In this document: positions 53,416 to 60,656 of the stretch, one piece after another
Layout: the number at the start of each line of letters is the position of its first letter
Position numbering within the stretch: the stretch's first letter is position 1
NCBI RefSeq assembly: GCF_022829585.1
Contig: NZ_JAKSYC010000125.1
Span: 1-60,656 of the forward strand
DNA from: Methylobacterium sp. J-026
GTDB lineage: Bacteria > Pseudomonadota > Alphaproteobacteria > Rhizobiales > Beijerinckiaceae
Length of the DNA stretch: 60,656 bases
Direction of reading: 5' to 3'
Translations under genes and position numbers: made by a program
Notes under the pieces: model-generated
The model's database searches: none
Told to the model about the DNA's origin: nothing
The model's input: the letters and a program-made list of their open reading frames with translations, nothing else

Positions 53416-53931
53416 ATGAGCGCATCCCCGTCCCTTCCGATTCGCCACGTGGCCCGGGCGATCGTCCTCGATCCGGAGGACCGGATCCTGCTGATCGCCT
53501 ACGCTTCGGTCCACGCCAAGGGACCGGACGGCGCGCCGCTCCGGTTCTGGTTCATGCCCGGCGGTGGCCTGGAGCCCGGCGAGGACCACGTCACCGCCTG
53601 CCGCCGGGAGCTGGAGGAGGAGATCGGCCGCGGCGACGCCGCGATCGGCCCGCAGGTCGCCGCCTGCGACGGCCCGTTCCACCTGTTCCGCCAGCCCCGG
53701 GACGCCCGCGAACGCTATTTCCTCGTCCGCCTGCCCGACGATCGGGTCGATACCGGCCGGCTGGCCGAGACCGAGGACAACCCGGTGCTCGGCACCCGCT
53801 GGTGGCCGATCGCGGAGCTGCGGGCGAGCGGCGAACGGGTCGAGCCGGCGGGCCTCGCCGATCTGGCGGCCGATCTCGCCCGCGGGATTATGCCCGCCGC
53901 GCCCCGCGTTCTGGCATGGCGACAACCCTGA
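53416..53931 (+). CDS. NUDIX hydrolase
   Basis: A 171-residue NUDIX enzyme. The Nudix box spans about residues 52-75: GGGLEPGED, then a stretch leading to RRELEEEIG, with the catalytic glutamates that hold Mg2+. The N-terminal RHVARAIVLDPEDRILLI is a typical first strand. It hydrolyses a nucleoside diphosphate linked to another group; substrate unknown. It lies 43 bp before the carbonic anhydrase gene. Confidence 0.9.
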   Translation: MSASPSLPIRHVARAIVLDPEDRILLIAYASVHAKGPDGAPLRFWFMPGGGLEPGEDHVTACRRELEEEIGRGDAAIGPQVAACDGPFHLFRQPRDARERYFLVRLPDDRVDTGRLAETEDNPVLGTRWWPIAELRASGERVEPAGLADLAADLARGIMPAAPRVLAWRQP

Positions 53932-53974
53932 ACTCGGCCGCGCCGAGGCGAATGGTTCAACCGGAGGTGATGCG

Positions 53975-54640
53975 ATGTTTCCCATATACCTGACAGAGGG
54001 CTACCGGTCGTTCCTGCAGGAGCGGTTTCCCTCCGAGCGCCGCCGCTTCGCGCAGCTGGCCGATTCGCAGAAGCCGGAGATCCTGGTCATCAGCTGCTGC
54101 GACAGCCGGGTCTCCCCCAGCGCGATCTTCGATGCCGGGCCGGGCGAGCTGTTCACGATCCGCAACGTCGCCAACCTCGTGCCGCCTTACATGCCGGACG
54201 AGCATTACCACGGCACCTCGGCGGCACTCGAATTCGCCGTCCAGGCCCTGGAGGTGAAGCACATCGTCGTGCTCGGCCACGCCACCTGCGGCGGCGTGAA
54301 GGCCTATGCCAACAGGGCCAAGCCGCTCTCCCCCGGCGATTTCATCGGCAAGTGGGTCTCCCTCGTGGGGCAGGCCGAGGCGAAGGCCGGCGATCCCGGG
54401 ATGCCCGACTATCTCACCCGCCTGGAATACGCCGTCGTCGCGCAGGGGCTCGAGAACCTGATGACCTTCCCGTTCGTGAAGGAGCGGGTCGACGATGGTC
54501 GCCTCGAACTGCACGGGGCGCATTTCGGCGTGGCCAGCGGATCCCTGCTCGTGCGCGACGCGCAGACGGGGCAGTTCGTCTCGCCGATCGACCGGACCGG
54601 CCTTCCGGTCCGATCGGTCGCCGCCATCGCGTGCGATTGA
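53975..54640 (+). CDS. Beta-class carbonic anhydrase
   Basis: A 221-residue beta-carbonic anhydrase that interconverts CO2 and bicarbonate. Zinc ligands are C42 (in CCDSRVSPSAIFDAGPGELF), H102 and C105 (LGHATCGG), with the catalytic D43-R45 dyad intact. FTIRNVANLVPPY is the family block after it. GGAGG lies seven bases before the ATG at 53975. In a methylotroph it may supply bicarbonate for CO2-fixing steps; this is inference. Confidence 0.96.
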   Translation: MFPIYLTEGYRSFLQERFPSERRRFAQLADSQKPEILVISCCDSRVSPSAIFDAGPGELFTIRNVANLVPPYMPDEHYHGTSAALEFAVQALEVKHIVVLGHATCGGVKAYANRAKPLSPGDFIGKWVSLVGQAEAKAGDPGMPDYLTRLEYAVVAQGLENLMTFPFVKERVDDGRLELHGAHFGVASGSLLVRDAQTGQFVSPIDRTGLPVRSVAAIACD

Positions 54641-54799
54641 GACGCGCCGCGCGCGGAATCACGGATCGAGGTCTTGGCTCTTGCCCGGCGGTCCTCGCTT
54701 CGGTTCCCGCGCGGGTGCGGGTATCTCCTCTCCCCGCAAGCAAGCTACCGGATCCACACGGCTCAGTCTGACACCACCACCCTGGAAAAAGAGCGCTTT

Positions 54800-54880
54800 T
54801 CCCCTCCCCCTTGCGGGGAGGGGGCAGGGGTGGGGGTGGTTGAGAAGGCACCGCAGCGCTCCATCCTGCACGACCCCCGC
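54800..54880. repeat. Dispersed repeat family 3, copy 2
   Basis: CCCCTCCCCCTTGCGGGGAG, then GGGGTGGGGGTGGT, then GGCACCGCAGCG, matching the copy at 696-775 in order and spacing. Confidence 0.7.
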
Positions 54881-55044
54881 CGCTAACGCTTCCCCTCACG
54901 GGCTACGGGCGACACAGGTTTAAGGCACGCGGCCCATGACGCAGCGCGACAGGCCCCCTCTCCCACACGGGAGGGGGGACCCGCCCAAGATGCGGTGTCG
55001 AGAGGCCTCTCTCGAAGCCGGCCTCGCCGTGGACCGGCCGCACG

Positions 55045-55075
55045 AAAAAGGGCGGCCCGCTCGCGCCGGCCGCCC
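55045..55075 (-). terminator. Terminator of the DUF4142 gene
   Basis: On the minus strand GGGCGGCC pairs with GGCCGCCC across a ten-base loop, followed by TTTTT. It lies about 48 bases after the stop codon of the DUF4142 gene. Confidence 0.82.
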
Positions 55076-55122
55076 GTGCCTGGGGACCGGCCGGAGCCGG
55101 TCCCACGTTGAAGCGCTATGAC

Positions 55123-55827
55123 TTACATCGCGCCCGGCAGGCGCTGGGCCTGGTCGTAGTGCATCTGCAGCGCCGGCAGGGCCTGCTGGGCGTAGTTGCG
55201 CAGGGCCGGGTTCGGGCCGCCCTGGGCGTAGGCCTGGGTCATCGCGATGGTCATCTGATGAGCCTGGATCTGCTGCGTCGCGTACAGCCGGTCGAAGCGC
55301 GGGCCGGCCGGGGTCGCCGACAGCTCGGACAGCATCGCCTGCTGCTCGGGATTCGGCGGCACGATCGTGGAGGCGCCGGTCGCCATCATCTCGCCGCGGC
55401 CGAGCTGACCGCCCGCCGCAGCCCCGTTCGCCGCACCGGCACCCGCGCCCTGGAGGCCGCCGACCGGACCGCCGGAGAGGGTACCGCCGACCACGCCGGT
55501 TGCCGCGCCCACGCCCGCGCCGACGGCGCTGCCCGCCACCGCGATCGGGGCCGTGATCAGGCCGCCGAGGCCCGGATCGCCGGCCGCCATGGCGCCGGAC
55601 TGACCACCGGCGAGCGCCACATTGGCAGCGCGGTGATCGCGGATCACCTCCTGGGCGTAGGACCGGACCCGCGGGTTGCGCGACTTCGACAGGGCGATCT
55701 GCGAGGACTGAACCTCGTAGGCGTTCGCCTGCATCGACTGCACGCGGAAGTCATTGGCGCTCTGCGCCAGAGCCGGGCTCGACAGGGCCAGGACCAGCGC
55801 GGAGGCGGCAGCGTAATTCTTCAGCAT
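55123..55827 (-). CDS. DUF4142 exported protein with a glycine-rich insert
   Basis: A 234-residue protein. Signal peptide at about residues 1-20 (MLKNYAAASALVLALSSPALA). The mature protein is helical: FRVQSMQANAYEVQSSQIAL, then RSYAQEVIRDHRAANVAL, the DUF4142 first half, and RLYATQQIQAHQMTIAMTQA, the second half. Between them is a Gly/Ala-rich stretch of about 60 residues with VAGSAVGAGVGAATG repeats, resembling a glycine-zipper membrane segment. DUF4142 proteins are stress-related periplasmic proteins of unknown role. ATG 55827 has GAGG six bases upstream. Confidence 0.85.
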   Translation of the reverse strand: MLKNYAAASALVLALSSPALAQSANDFRVQSMQANAYEVQSSQIALSKSRNPRVRSYAQEVIRDHRAANVALAGGQSGAMAAGDPGLGGLITAPIAVAGSAVGAGVGAATGVVGGTLSGGPVGGLQGAGAGAANGAAAGGQLGRGEMMATGASTIVPPNPEQQAMLSELSATPAGPRFDRLYATQQIQAHQMTIAMTQAYAQGGPNPALRNYAQQALPALQMHYDQAQRLPGAM

Positions 55828-56089
55828 CAGGAACCTCGTTTCGGAATGGACGCGCGAACTGGCATGGGATGCCACATGCGGAGATCGAGAAACCTCTCGC
55901 CGAACGTTCGCGAATTGGTGCGTCAACGGGGCCATCGGCCTATGGTTCCTGTCGTTTTCGCTTCGGACCGTCGCCCCGGATGAGAATCTTGTGCCGCGCG
56001 ACCCCGGGGGGTGGGACGACGCCGTGGCCCGGTCGCGGCTCGCCGGCGGCGCGACACCGCTCGCAGTTCGACCTGCAGCCGAGCGCCCG

Positions 56090-57238
56090 ATGATCCTCGT
56101 CCCGATCCAAATCCTGCGCGCCCTCGCCGCCCTGATGGTGGTCTGGCACCATGCCCGGCACGAGGCGGGATTGCTGGCCGAGCGCGGCGCCGGCCGAGCC
56201 CTCGATCCCGGCACGCTCCTGCCCTGGTGGGGCGGCGTTGACCTGTTCTTCGTCATTTCCGGCTGCGTCATCGTCCTGGCGAGCGGGCGCCTGTTCCGGG
56301 TGCCCGGGGCCCGGGGCCGCTTCCTCGCCCACCGGATCGCCCGGGTCGTGCCGCTCTACTGGCTGGTGAGCCTCCTCTACCTCGCCCTCGCCCTGGCGCG
56401 ACCCGATCTCCTCGGCGAGGCCGCCGCCCTGGTCCGCGAGCCCGCCGCGCTCCTGGCCGGCTTCCTGTTCTGGCCGGCCGCCCGGCCTGACGGCATCGTC
56501 CAGCCGCTCTACGGGCTGGGCTGGACCCTGAACTACGAGGCCTTCTTCTACGTTCTTTTCGCCGCCGGCCTCGGCCTCGGCCGGCGGGGCGCCGTGGCGT
56601 GGCTCGTCGCCGTCCTGGCGCTCCTCGTGGCCGCCGGGGCCGTCCTGCCGGACCTGCCCCTGCCCCTGCGGTTCTGGGCGAACCCGATCGTGCTCGAATT
56701 CGCCGCCGGCGCCGGCCTCGCCCTCGCCTATCGGGCGGGTGTCCGGCCAGCGCCGTCGGCCCGAATCGCCCTGGCGGTGCTCGGACTCCTCGGCCTGATC
56801 CTGGCGGCCCGCCTGCTCGCCGGCCTCGGCGAGGCCGACGGCGTCCTGCGCCCGCTCCTCGTCGGGGTGCCGGCGGCCCTGCTCGTGGCGGCCGCCCTCG
56901 GGCCTGAGCGCGACGCCGCGCAGGTGGCGCGGCTGCCGGGCCCGATGCGTGCCCTCGTGCATCTCGGGGACGCGTCCTACGCCCTCTACCTCGTGCATCC
57001 CTTCGCGCTGCGCCTCGTGCGCGAGGGTCTGCTCCGGCTCGGCGTCGCGCCCGCCCTGCACCCGTTCGGCGCCATGCTCCTGATGCTCGCGGCGGGCGTC
57101 GCGGCCGCCATCCTGGTCCACCGGTTCATCGAGAGGCCGCTGACCCGCCGTCTCCGGGGCTGGCTCGATCCCGGCGACGCGCGAAACCGTGTGCGCGCCG
57201 CGCCGGTCCCGGTTCCCCGCGGGGGACGCCGGGATTAG
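56090..57238 (+). CDS. Acyltransferase 3 family membrane protein
   Basis: A 382-residue integral membrane protein. It opens ILVPIQILRALAALMVVWHH, where ALMVVWHH contains the histidine-containing motif of acyltransferase 3 enzymes; GGVDLFFVISGCVI follows. About ten helices end in HRFIERPLTRRLRGW. These enzymes O-acetylate surface sugars or lipids (OafA-like). The acceptor is unknown. ATG 56090 opens the conserved block, while longer starts add low-complexity text. A hairpin repeat follows the gene. Confidence 0.85.
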   Translation: MILVPIQILRALAALMVVWHHARHEAGLLAERGAGRALDPGTLLPWWGGVDLFFVISGCVIVLASGRLFRVPGARGRFLAHRIARVVPLYWLVSLLYLALALARPDLLGEAAALVREPAALLAGFLFWPAARPDGIVQPLYGLGWTLNYEAFFYVLFAAGLGLGRRGAVAWLVAVLALLVAAGAVLPDLPLPLRFWANPIVLEFAAGAGLALAYRAGVRPAPSARIALAVLGLLGLILAARLLAGLGEADGVLRPLLVGVPAALLVAAALGPERDAAQVARLPGPMRALVHLGDASYALYLVHPFALRLVREGLLRLGVAPALHPFGAMLLMLAAGVAAAILVHRFIERPLTRRLRGWLDPGDARNRVRAAPVPVPRGGRRD

Positions 57239-57239
57239 G

Positions 57240-57337
57240 CATCGTCCCGAACGGCGGCCCCCGGCTTTCGGAAAAGACGATGCGGCTCAGAAAGCTACGC
57301 ATCGTGCCGGTTCCGGTATCCGGGCCGATGCGCTAGC
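57240..57337. repeat. GCATCGTCC hairpin repeat, copy D (long form)
   Basis: GCATCGTCCCGAACGGCGG at 57240 and GAAAAGACGATGCGG precede GCATCGTGCCGGTTCCGG at 57300 and CGATGCGCTAG at 57327-57337. The order is the same as copy A at 8175. The usp gene starts 25 bases later. Confidence 0.85.
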
Positions 57338-57361
57338 CTCGCCCCCGAGGAGGACATTGCC

Positions 57362-58225
57362 ATGAAGACCCTGCTCGTTCCCGTCGCGATGCACGACGCC
57401 CTGCCCTCCGTGTTCGAGACGACGCGGCTCGCGGCGACGCGCTTCGGCAGCCTGATCGAGGGCGTGTCCCTGCGCCCGGCCCTGGCCGAGTACGTGCCGG
57501 TCGACATGGTCGGCGGTATGACCTGGCTGCGCGACGAGGAGGCCGACCGGGCCGAGGCCGAGGAGGCGGGCGGGCGCTTCGTCGCCTTCATGGATGCGGC
57601 CGGGATTCCCCGTCATGCCCGCGACGGGTTGTGCATACCGGAACGGGTGCCGGATGCCGGACCGCGCTACCGGTGGCGGCAGGACGTGCCGACCGGCGAC
57701 GCCTTCCTGGGCCAGTATGCGCGGCTGTTCTCGGCGACGGTGGTCGGCCGCCCCGGCACCACCGACAACGCGCCCCGGATGACCACCTTCGAGACCGCCC
57801 TGTTCGAGAGCGGCCGCCCGATCCTCCTCGCCCCGCCGGCCCCGCCCGCGAGCCTCGGCACGGCGATCCTGGTCGCCTGGAACGGCTCCACCGAGACCGC
57901 CCGGGCCTTGGCCTTCGCGATGCCGTTCCTGCGCAAGGCCGAGCGCGTGCTGGTCCTCAGCGTCGAAGGCGGCATGGTGCCCGGGCCCACCGCCCAGGAC
58001 CTCGCCCAGGCCCTCGCCTGCGAGGGCGTGGACGCCGCGCACCGCGCCCTGCCGGCAGGCCGGCGCGCCCCCGGCGAGACGTTCCTGGCCGAGGCCCAGG
58101 CCTTCGGTTGCGACCTGCTGATCAAGGGCGCCTACACCCAGAGCCGCCTGCGCCAGATGATCTTCGGCGGCGTCACCAGCCACGTGCTGGCGCATGCCGA
58201 CATGCCGGTGCTGATGGCGCACTGA
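57362..58225 (+). CDS. Universal stress protein (two-domain)
   Basis: A 287-residue protein of two UspA-like halves. It begins MKTLLVPVAMHDALPSVFE, and the second half has AILVAWNGSTETARALAFAMPF and LIKGAYTQSRLRQMIFGGVTSHVLAHADMPVLM, a clear UspA ending with the G-x(9)-G-S/T pattern. It may bind ATP and act in stress responses; no partner gene is adjacent. The 5' side carries hairpin repeat D. Confidence 0.88.
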   Translation: MKTLLVPVAMHDALPSVFETTRLAATRFGSLIEGVSLRPALAEYVPVDMVGGMTWLRDEEADRAEAEEAGGRFVAFMDAAGIPRHARDGLCIPERVPDAGPRYRWRQDVPTGDAFLGQYARLFSATVVGRPGTTDNAPRMTTFETALFESGRPILLAPPAPPASLGTAILVAWNGSTETARALAFAMPFLRKAERVLVLSVEGGMVPGPTAQDLAQALACEGVDAAHRALPAGRRAPGETFLAEAQAFGCDLLIKGAYTQSRLRQMIFGGVTSHVLAHADMPVLMAH

Positions 58226-58311
58226 GCGTCCGGTGGCATCTGCGGGGAACGTCGGTGTTTGGCTTGGCGTTCGGCCCCCGCATCCGGACCGAACCATCAA
58301 GAAGGATCCCC

Positions 58312-58917
58312 GTGACGAGCCCCGTGAAACGCCTCCTCACCGCCCTCCTGGTCATGACCGCCAGCGCCCCCGCCGTCCGGGCGGAGCCGATCGGCATGCG
58401 GTTCCGCGGCACGGTCCTCCGGGCGGAGGCCGACCGCCTTGAGATCCGCCGTTCCACCGGGAGCGCCCTCACCCTGCGGATGGATCCGCGGACCCGCGTC
58501 TACGCGGTGAACCAGACCGACCTGCGGGCGATCAAGCCCGAGAGCTACGTCAGCGTGGTCGGTGCCGCGGGATCGGAGCCCCGGCGGGTCACGGCGGTGA
58601 CGCTGTATTCGCCCTCCGAACGCGGCTTCGAGGCGGGGAGCCAGCCCTGGGACACCGCCCCCGGCGCGACGCTGACGGCCGGCTGGGTGGCCGATCTGCG
58701 GCGCGGCGCGACCCTGCGGCTGGCGCTCGCCTATGGCGGTGGCCAGTCGGCCTTCGAGATCCCCGGGGACACGCCGGTGACCCAATTCTCCCCCGGCGAG
58801 AAGGCCCTGCTCGAGCCGGGCGCGGCCGTCACGGTCTTCGCCCGGTCGGATCCGGACGGGGCCCTCGATGCGGGGACGATCGCGGTGGGCCGGCAGGGCG
58901 CCGTGCCGGGCCTCTGA
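58312..58917 (+). CDS. Exported hypothetical protein
   Basis: A 201-residue protein starting at GTG 58312 with AAGGA five bases upstream. Residues 1-23 are a signal peptide ending VRA. The mature part is beta-rich (GMRFRGTVLRAEADRLEIRR, VYAVNQTDLRAIKPESYVSVVG), resembling the beta-barrel of DUF5666-like proteins, and lacks cysteines. It probably acts in the periplasm. Function unknown. Confidence 0.65.
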   Translation: MTSPVKRLLTALLVMTASAPAVRAEPIGMRFRGTVLRAEADRLEIRRSTGSALTLRMDPRTRVYAVNQTDLRAIKPESYVSVVGAAGSEPRRVTAVTLYSPSERGFEAGSQPWDTAPGATLTAGWVADLRRGATLRLALAYGGGQSAFEIPGDTPVTQFSPGEKALLEPGAAVTVFARSDPDGALDAGTIAVGRQGAVPGL

Positions 58918-59018
58918 CGGGCCGACCGGCCGCCCCGGCGGATGGGCTGGGCGGATGCGTCACCGTTCCCGCCGCCGGACCGCGCGCCCGGCGCGAAGCT
59001 GCGCTACATCGGTCGATC

Positions 59019-59438
59019 ATGACCGATTCCGCCTTCACCCTCGATCCGCGACTGGCCGCCGACACCGTCGAGATGGGCGACCTCGCCCTGTGCCGCGTGC
59101 TGCTGATGGACGATGCCCGGTTCCCCTGGCTGATCCTGGTGCCGCGCCGCGCCGACGTGACCGAGATCACCGACCTGTCCGGTCCGGACTCGGAGGCGCT
59201 GTGGCACGAGATCCGCCTCGCCACCGGGGTGATGCAGGGGCTGGCCAAGCCCGACAAGGTCAACGTCGCCGCCCTCGGCAACGTCGTGGCCCAGCTCCAT
59301 GTCCACGTGGTCGGCCGCTTCCGCTCGGATCCGGCCTGGCCCGGTCCGGTCTGGGGCGTCGGGACCCGCACGCCCTACCCGCTCCACGCCCGTGCCCAGC
59401 TCATCGAGCGCGCCGGCGCCCTGTTCTCCGCAGCCTGA
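59019..59438 (+). CDS. HIT domain protein
   Basis: A 139-residue protein. The C-terminal HIT motif is AQLHVHVVGR with H94 and H96; the first position of the usual H-x-H-x-H is Q92, a known variant of alphaproteobacterial HIT proteins. DARFPWLILVPRRADVTEI and VNVAALGNVVAQLHVHVV give the strand order. HIT enzymes hydrolyse nucleotidyl substrates. It precedes nudC by eight bases, which suggests co-transcription. Confidence 0.9.
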   Translation: MTDSAFTLDPRLAADTVEMGDLALCRVLLMDDARFPWLILVPRRADVTEITDLSGPDSEALWHEIRLATGVMQGLAKPDKVNVAALGNVVAQLHVHVVGRFRSDPAWPGPVWGVGTRTPYPLHARAQLIERAGALFSAA

Positions 59439-59446
59439 TCCCTCGC

Positions 59447-60349
59447 ATGACCGATCCCCGCGACACCCTGGGCTTCGTCCGGAACCGCCTCGACCGCCAT
59501 TCGGCCGAGCAGCCCGAGGAGGCCGTGCCCGCCTTCGATGCGCCCGATGCCCACCTCGTCCTCCTGTGCGGCGACAGGATCGTCCTGCGTGGCGCCACCG
59601 CGCTGATCGCCCCCGGCGACGCCGCCGACCTTGCCGACGGCCCGCGGGTCTTCCTCGGCCATCGGGACGGGCGGCCGGTCTTCGCGGCCGCCGCTCCGGC
59701 CGAGGTCGCGGAGCGCTTCGCGGGCGACGAGGTCCGGACCCTCGACCTGCGCAGCATCGCCACGGAATCGGCCGTGGAGGCGGAGGAGCTGGGCCTCCTG
59801 GCGGTGGCCAAGTCGATGCTCGACTGGCACGCCCGCCACGGCTTCTGCGCCAATTGCGGCACCGCGACCGTGGTGCGGGCCGGTGGCTTCCGTCGGGAAT
59901 GCCCCACCTGTGCCGCGCACCACTTCCCCCGGGTCGATCCCGTGGTGATCATGCTGGTGCGCCGGGGCGATGCCTGCCTGCTCGGCCGCGGCCCGCACTT
60001 CCGACCGCAGATGTATTCCTGCCTCGCGGGCTTCCTGGAGCCCGGCGAGACGATCGAGGACGCGGTGCGCCGCGAGGTGTTCGAGGAGACGCACATCCGC
60101 GTCGGCGCCGTCACCTACCGGACCTCGCAGCCCTGGCCGTTCCCGTCCTCGCTGATGCTGGGCTGCGCCGCGGAGGCCCTCGACGAGGCCATCGTGACCG
60201 ATCCGAAGGAGCTGGAGGATGCGCGATGGTTCGACCGCGCCGCCGTCGCCGCGATGCTGGCGGGGAGCCATCCCGAGGGGATCCAGGCCCCGCCGCCCAT
60301 GGCGATCGCCCACTACCTGATGCGGGCCTTCGTGGCCGGCGAGACCTGA
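59447..60349 (+). CDS. nudC: NAD(H) pyrophosphatase NudC
   Basis: A 300-residue NUDIX enzyme that cleaves NAD(H) to NMN and AMP and, in E. coli, also removes NAD caps from RNA. The four zinc cysteines are C134, C137, C152 and C155. The Nudix box is at about residues 196-218, and the diagnostic NudC motif SQPWPFPSS is at 227-235. ATG 59447 follows the HIT gene closely. Both enzymes act on nucleotides, so a shared detoxification role is likely (inference). Confidence 0.96.
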   Translation: MTDPRDTLGFVRNRLDRHSAEQPEEAVPAFDAPDAHLVLLCGDRIVLRGATALIAPGDAADLADGPRVFLGHRDGRPVFAAAAPAEVAERFAGDEVRTLDLRSIATESAVEAEELGLLAVAKSMLDWHARHGFCANCGTATVVRAGGFRRECPTCAAHHFPRVDPVVIMLVRRGDACLLGRGPHFRPQMYSCLAGFLEPGETIEDAVRREVFEETHIRVGAVTYRTSQPWPFPSSLMLGCAAEALDEAIVTDPKELEDARWFDRAAVAAMLAGSHPEGIQAPPPMAIAHYLMRAFVAGET

Positions 60350-60365
60350 TCGTTCCGCGGCCGGG

Positions 60366-60656
60366 TCAGCCCGGACCGCCGCTGCTCCGGCTCGGATCGT
60401 CGGCGGGGTCGATGTAGTTCAGCCCGAACGGGCCGGAGCCGTTGACCGGCAGCTCCACCGGGTGGCAGGTGGGCCAGAGGGAATGGGGAATTTCCTCCGG
60501 CCGGTAGAGGAAGCCACCCGACGTCAGCGCCGCGCCCGTCGTCCGGTACAGGGTGCGCCCGTGCGCGGGGTAGAGCGACCCCGACAGGATCGTCAGCGTC
60601 TCGGGCCTCCCCTCCGTGCGGGGAGCGATCACCGTGTGGGCCGCGAACGTCAGACC
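60366..60656 (-). CDS. Cupin domain protein, 5' end outside the window
   Basis: An incomplete minus-strand gene; the reading frame runs open to the window end. The visible 96 residues include LTFAAHTVIAPRTEGRPETL, then TILSGSLYPAHGRTLYRTTG and FLYRPEEIPHSLWPT, matching the second half of a single-domain cupin: a glycine-containing first motif and a later histidine (H in IPHSLW) that can bind metal. The start codon and first strand are missing. Function unknown beyond the fold. Confidence 0.68.
   Translation of the reverse strand, partial: GLTFAAHTVIAPRTEGRPETLTILSGSLYPAHGRTLYRTTGAALTSGGFLYRPEEIPHSLWPTCHPVELPVNGSGPFGLNYIDPADDPSRSSGGPG

Larger units (their letters stand above)
54641..55122. 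other. Intergenic region with repeats and a terminator
   Basis: About 480 bp without a supported gene. It contains a family 3 repeat (54800-54880), a related GC-rich run at 54955-54985 (CTCTCCCACACGGGAGGGGG), and the DUF4142 terminator at 55045-55075. Confidence 0.6.

Overview
The window is about 60.7 kb of very GC-rich chromosomal DNA with densely packed genes and no rRNA, tRNA, CRISPR array, insertion sequence or prophage that I can recognise. Gene content and order point to an alphaproteobacterium of the Hyphomicrobiales (Rhizobiales), most likely a Methylobacterium-type organism. The pointers are yajC-secD-secF followed by a Mth938-like gene and a squalene-synthase-like gene, the chain serS-surE-pcm, a liv operon with an extra small membrane gene, and dispersed GC-rich repeats of the kind common in that group. 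The genus is inference.

Layout. 1-531: remnants of a sensor kinase and of a proline-rich protein joined in different frames. 879-2420: a small protein and an MFS transporter. 2730-5537: dnaN and recF with a ParD/ParE-type toxin-antitoxin pair between them. 5589-9592: a chemoreceptor, glyoxalase I, a histidine phosphatase and a conserved hypothetical. 9654-13673 (minus strand): a nickel/cobalt exporter with its DUF1007 partner, an orphan amino-acid binding protein and a dicarboxylate symporter. 13916-23245 (plus strand): two amino-acid import systems, livHMGF plus a small membrane gene and a binding protein, then gltIJKL. 23292-23782: a stand-alone colicin-E3-type ribonuclease with a probable immunity/antitoxin partner. 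23810-31513: hexapeptide-repeat protein, moaE, AI-2E-family exporter, amidase, extensin-like lipoprotein, RNase T2 and rlmJ. 31739-38556: porin, acetyltransferase, NlpD-like lipoprotein, two YidB-like proteins flanking a Cys-rich secreted peptide, and an alpha/beta hydrolase. 38688-43140: the Sec translocon accessory operon. 43452-47193 (minus strand): pcm, surE, serS, an NTF2-fold protein and an OsmC protein. 47351-60656: DUF815 ATPase, TonB siderophore receptor, dut, a CitE-like lyase, DUF429, NUDIX, carbonic anhydrase, DUF4142, acyltransferase, universal stress protein, HIT, nudC and a cupin cut by the window end.

How genes work together. liv and glt import branched-chain and acidic amino acids; the orphan binding protein beside the dicarboxylate symporter resembles GltI. 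DnaN and RecF serve replication and repair. YajC/SecDF drive protein export. NudC, dUTPase, NUDIX and HIT proteins clean up nucleotides.

The most interesting items are the E3-type ribonuclease module, the toxin-antitoxin pair inserted between dnaN and recF, and a family of GCATCGTCC hairpins, three of four copies lying just upstream of gene starts.
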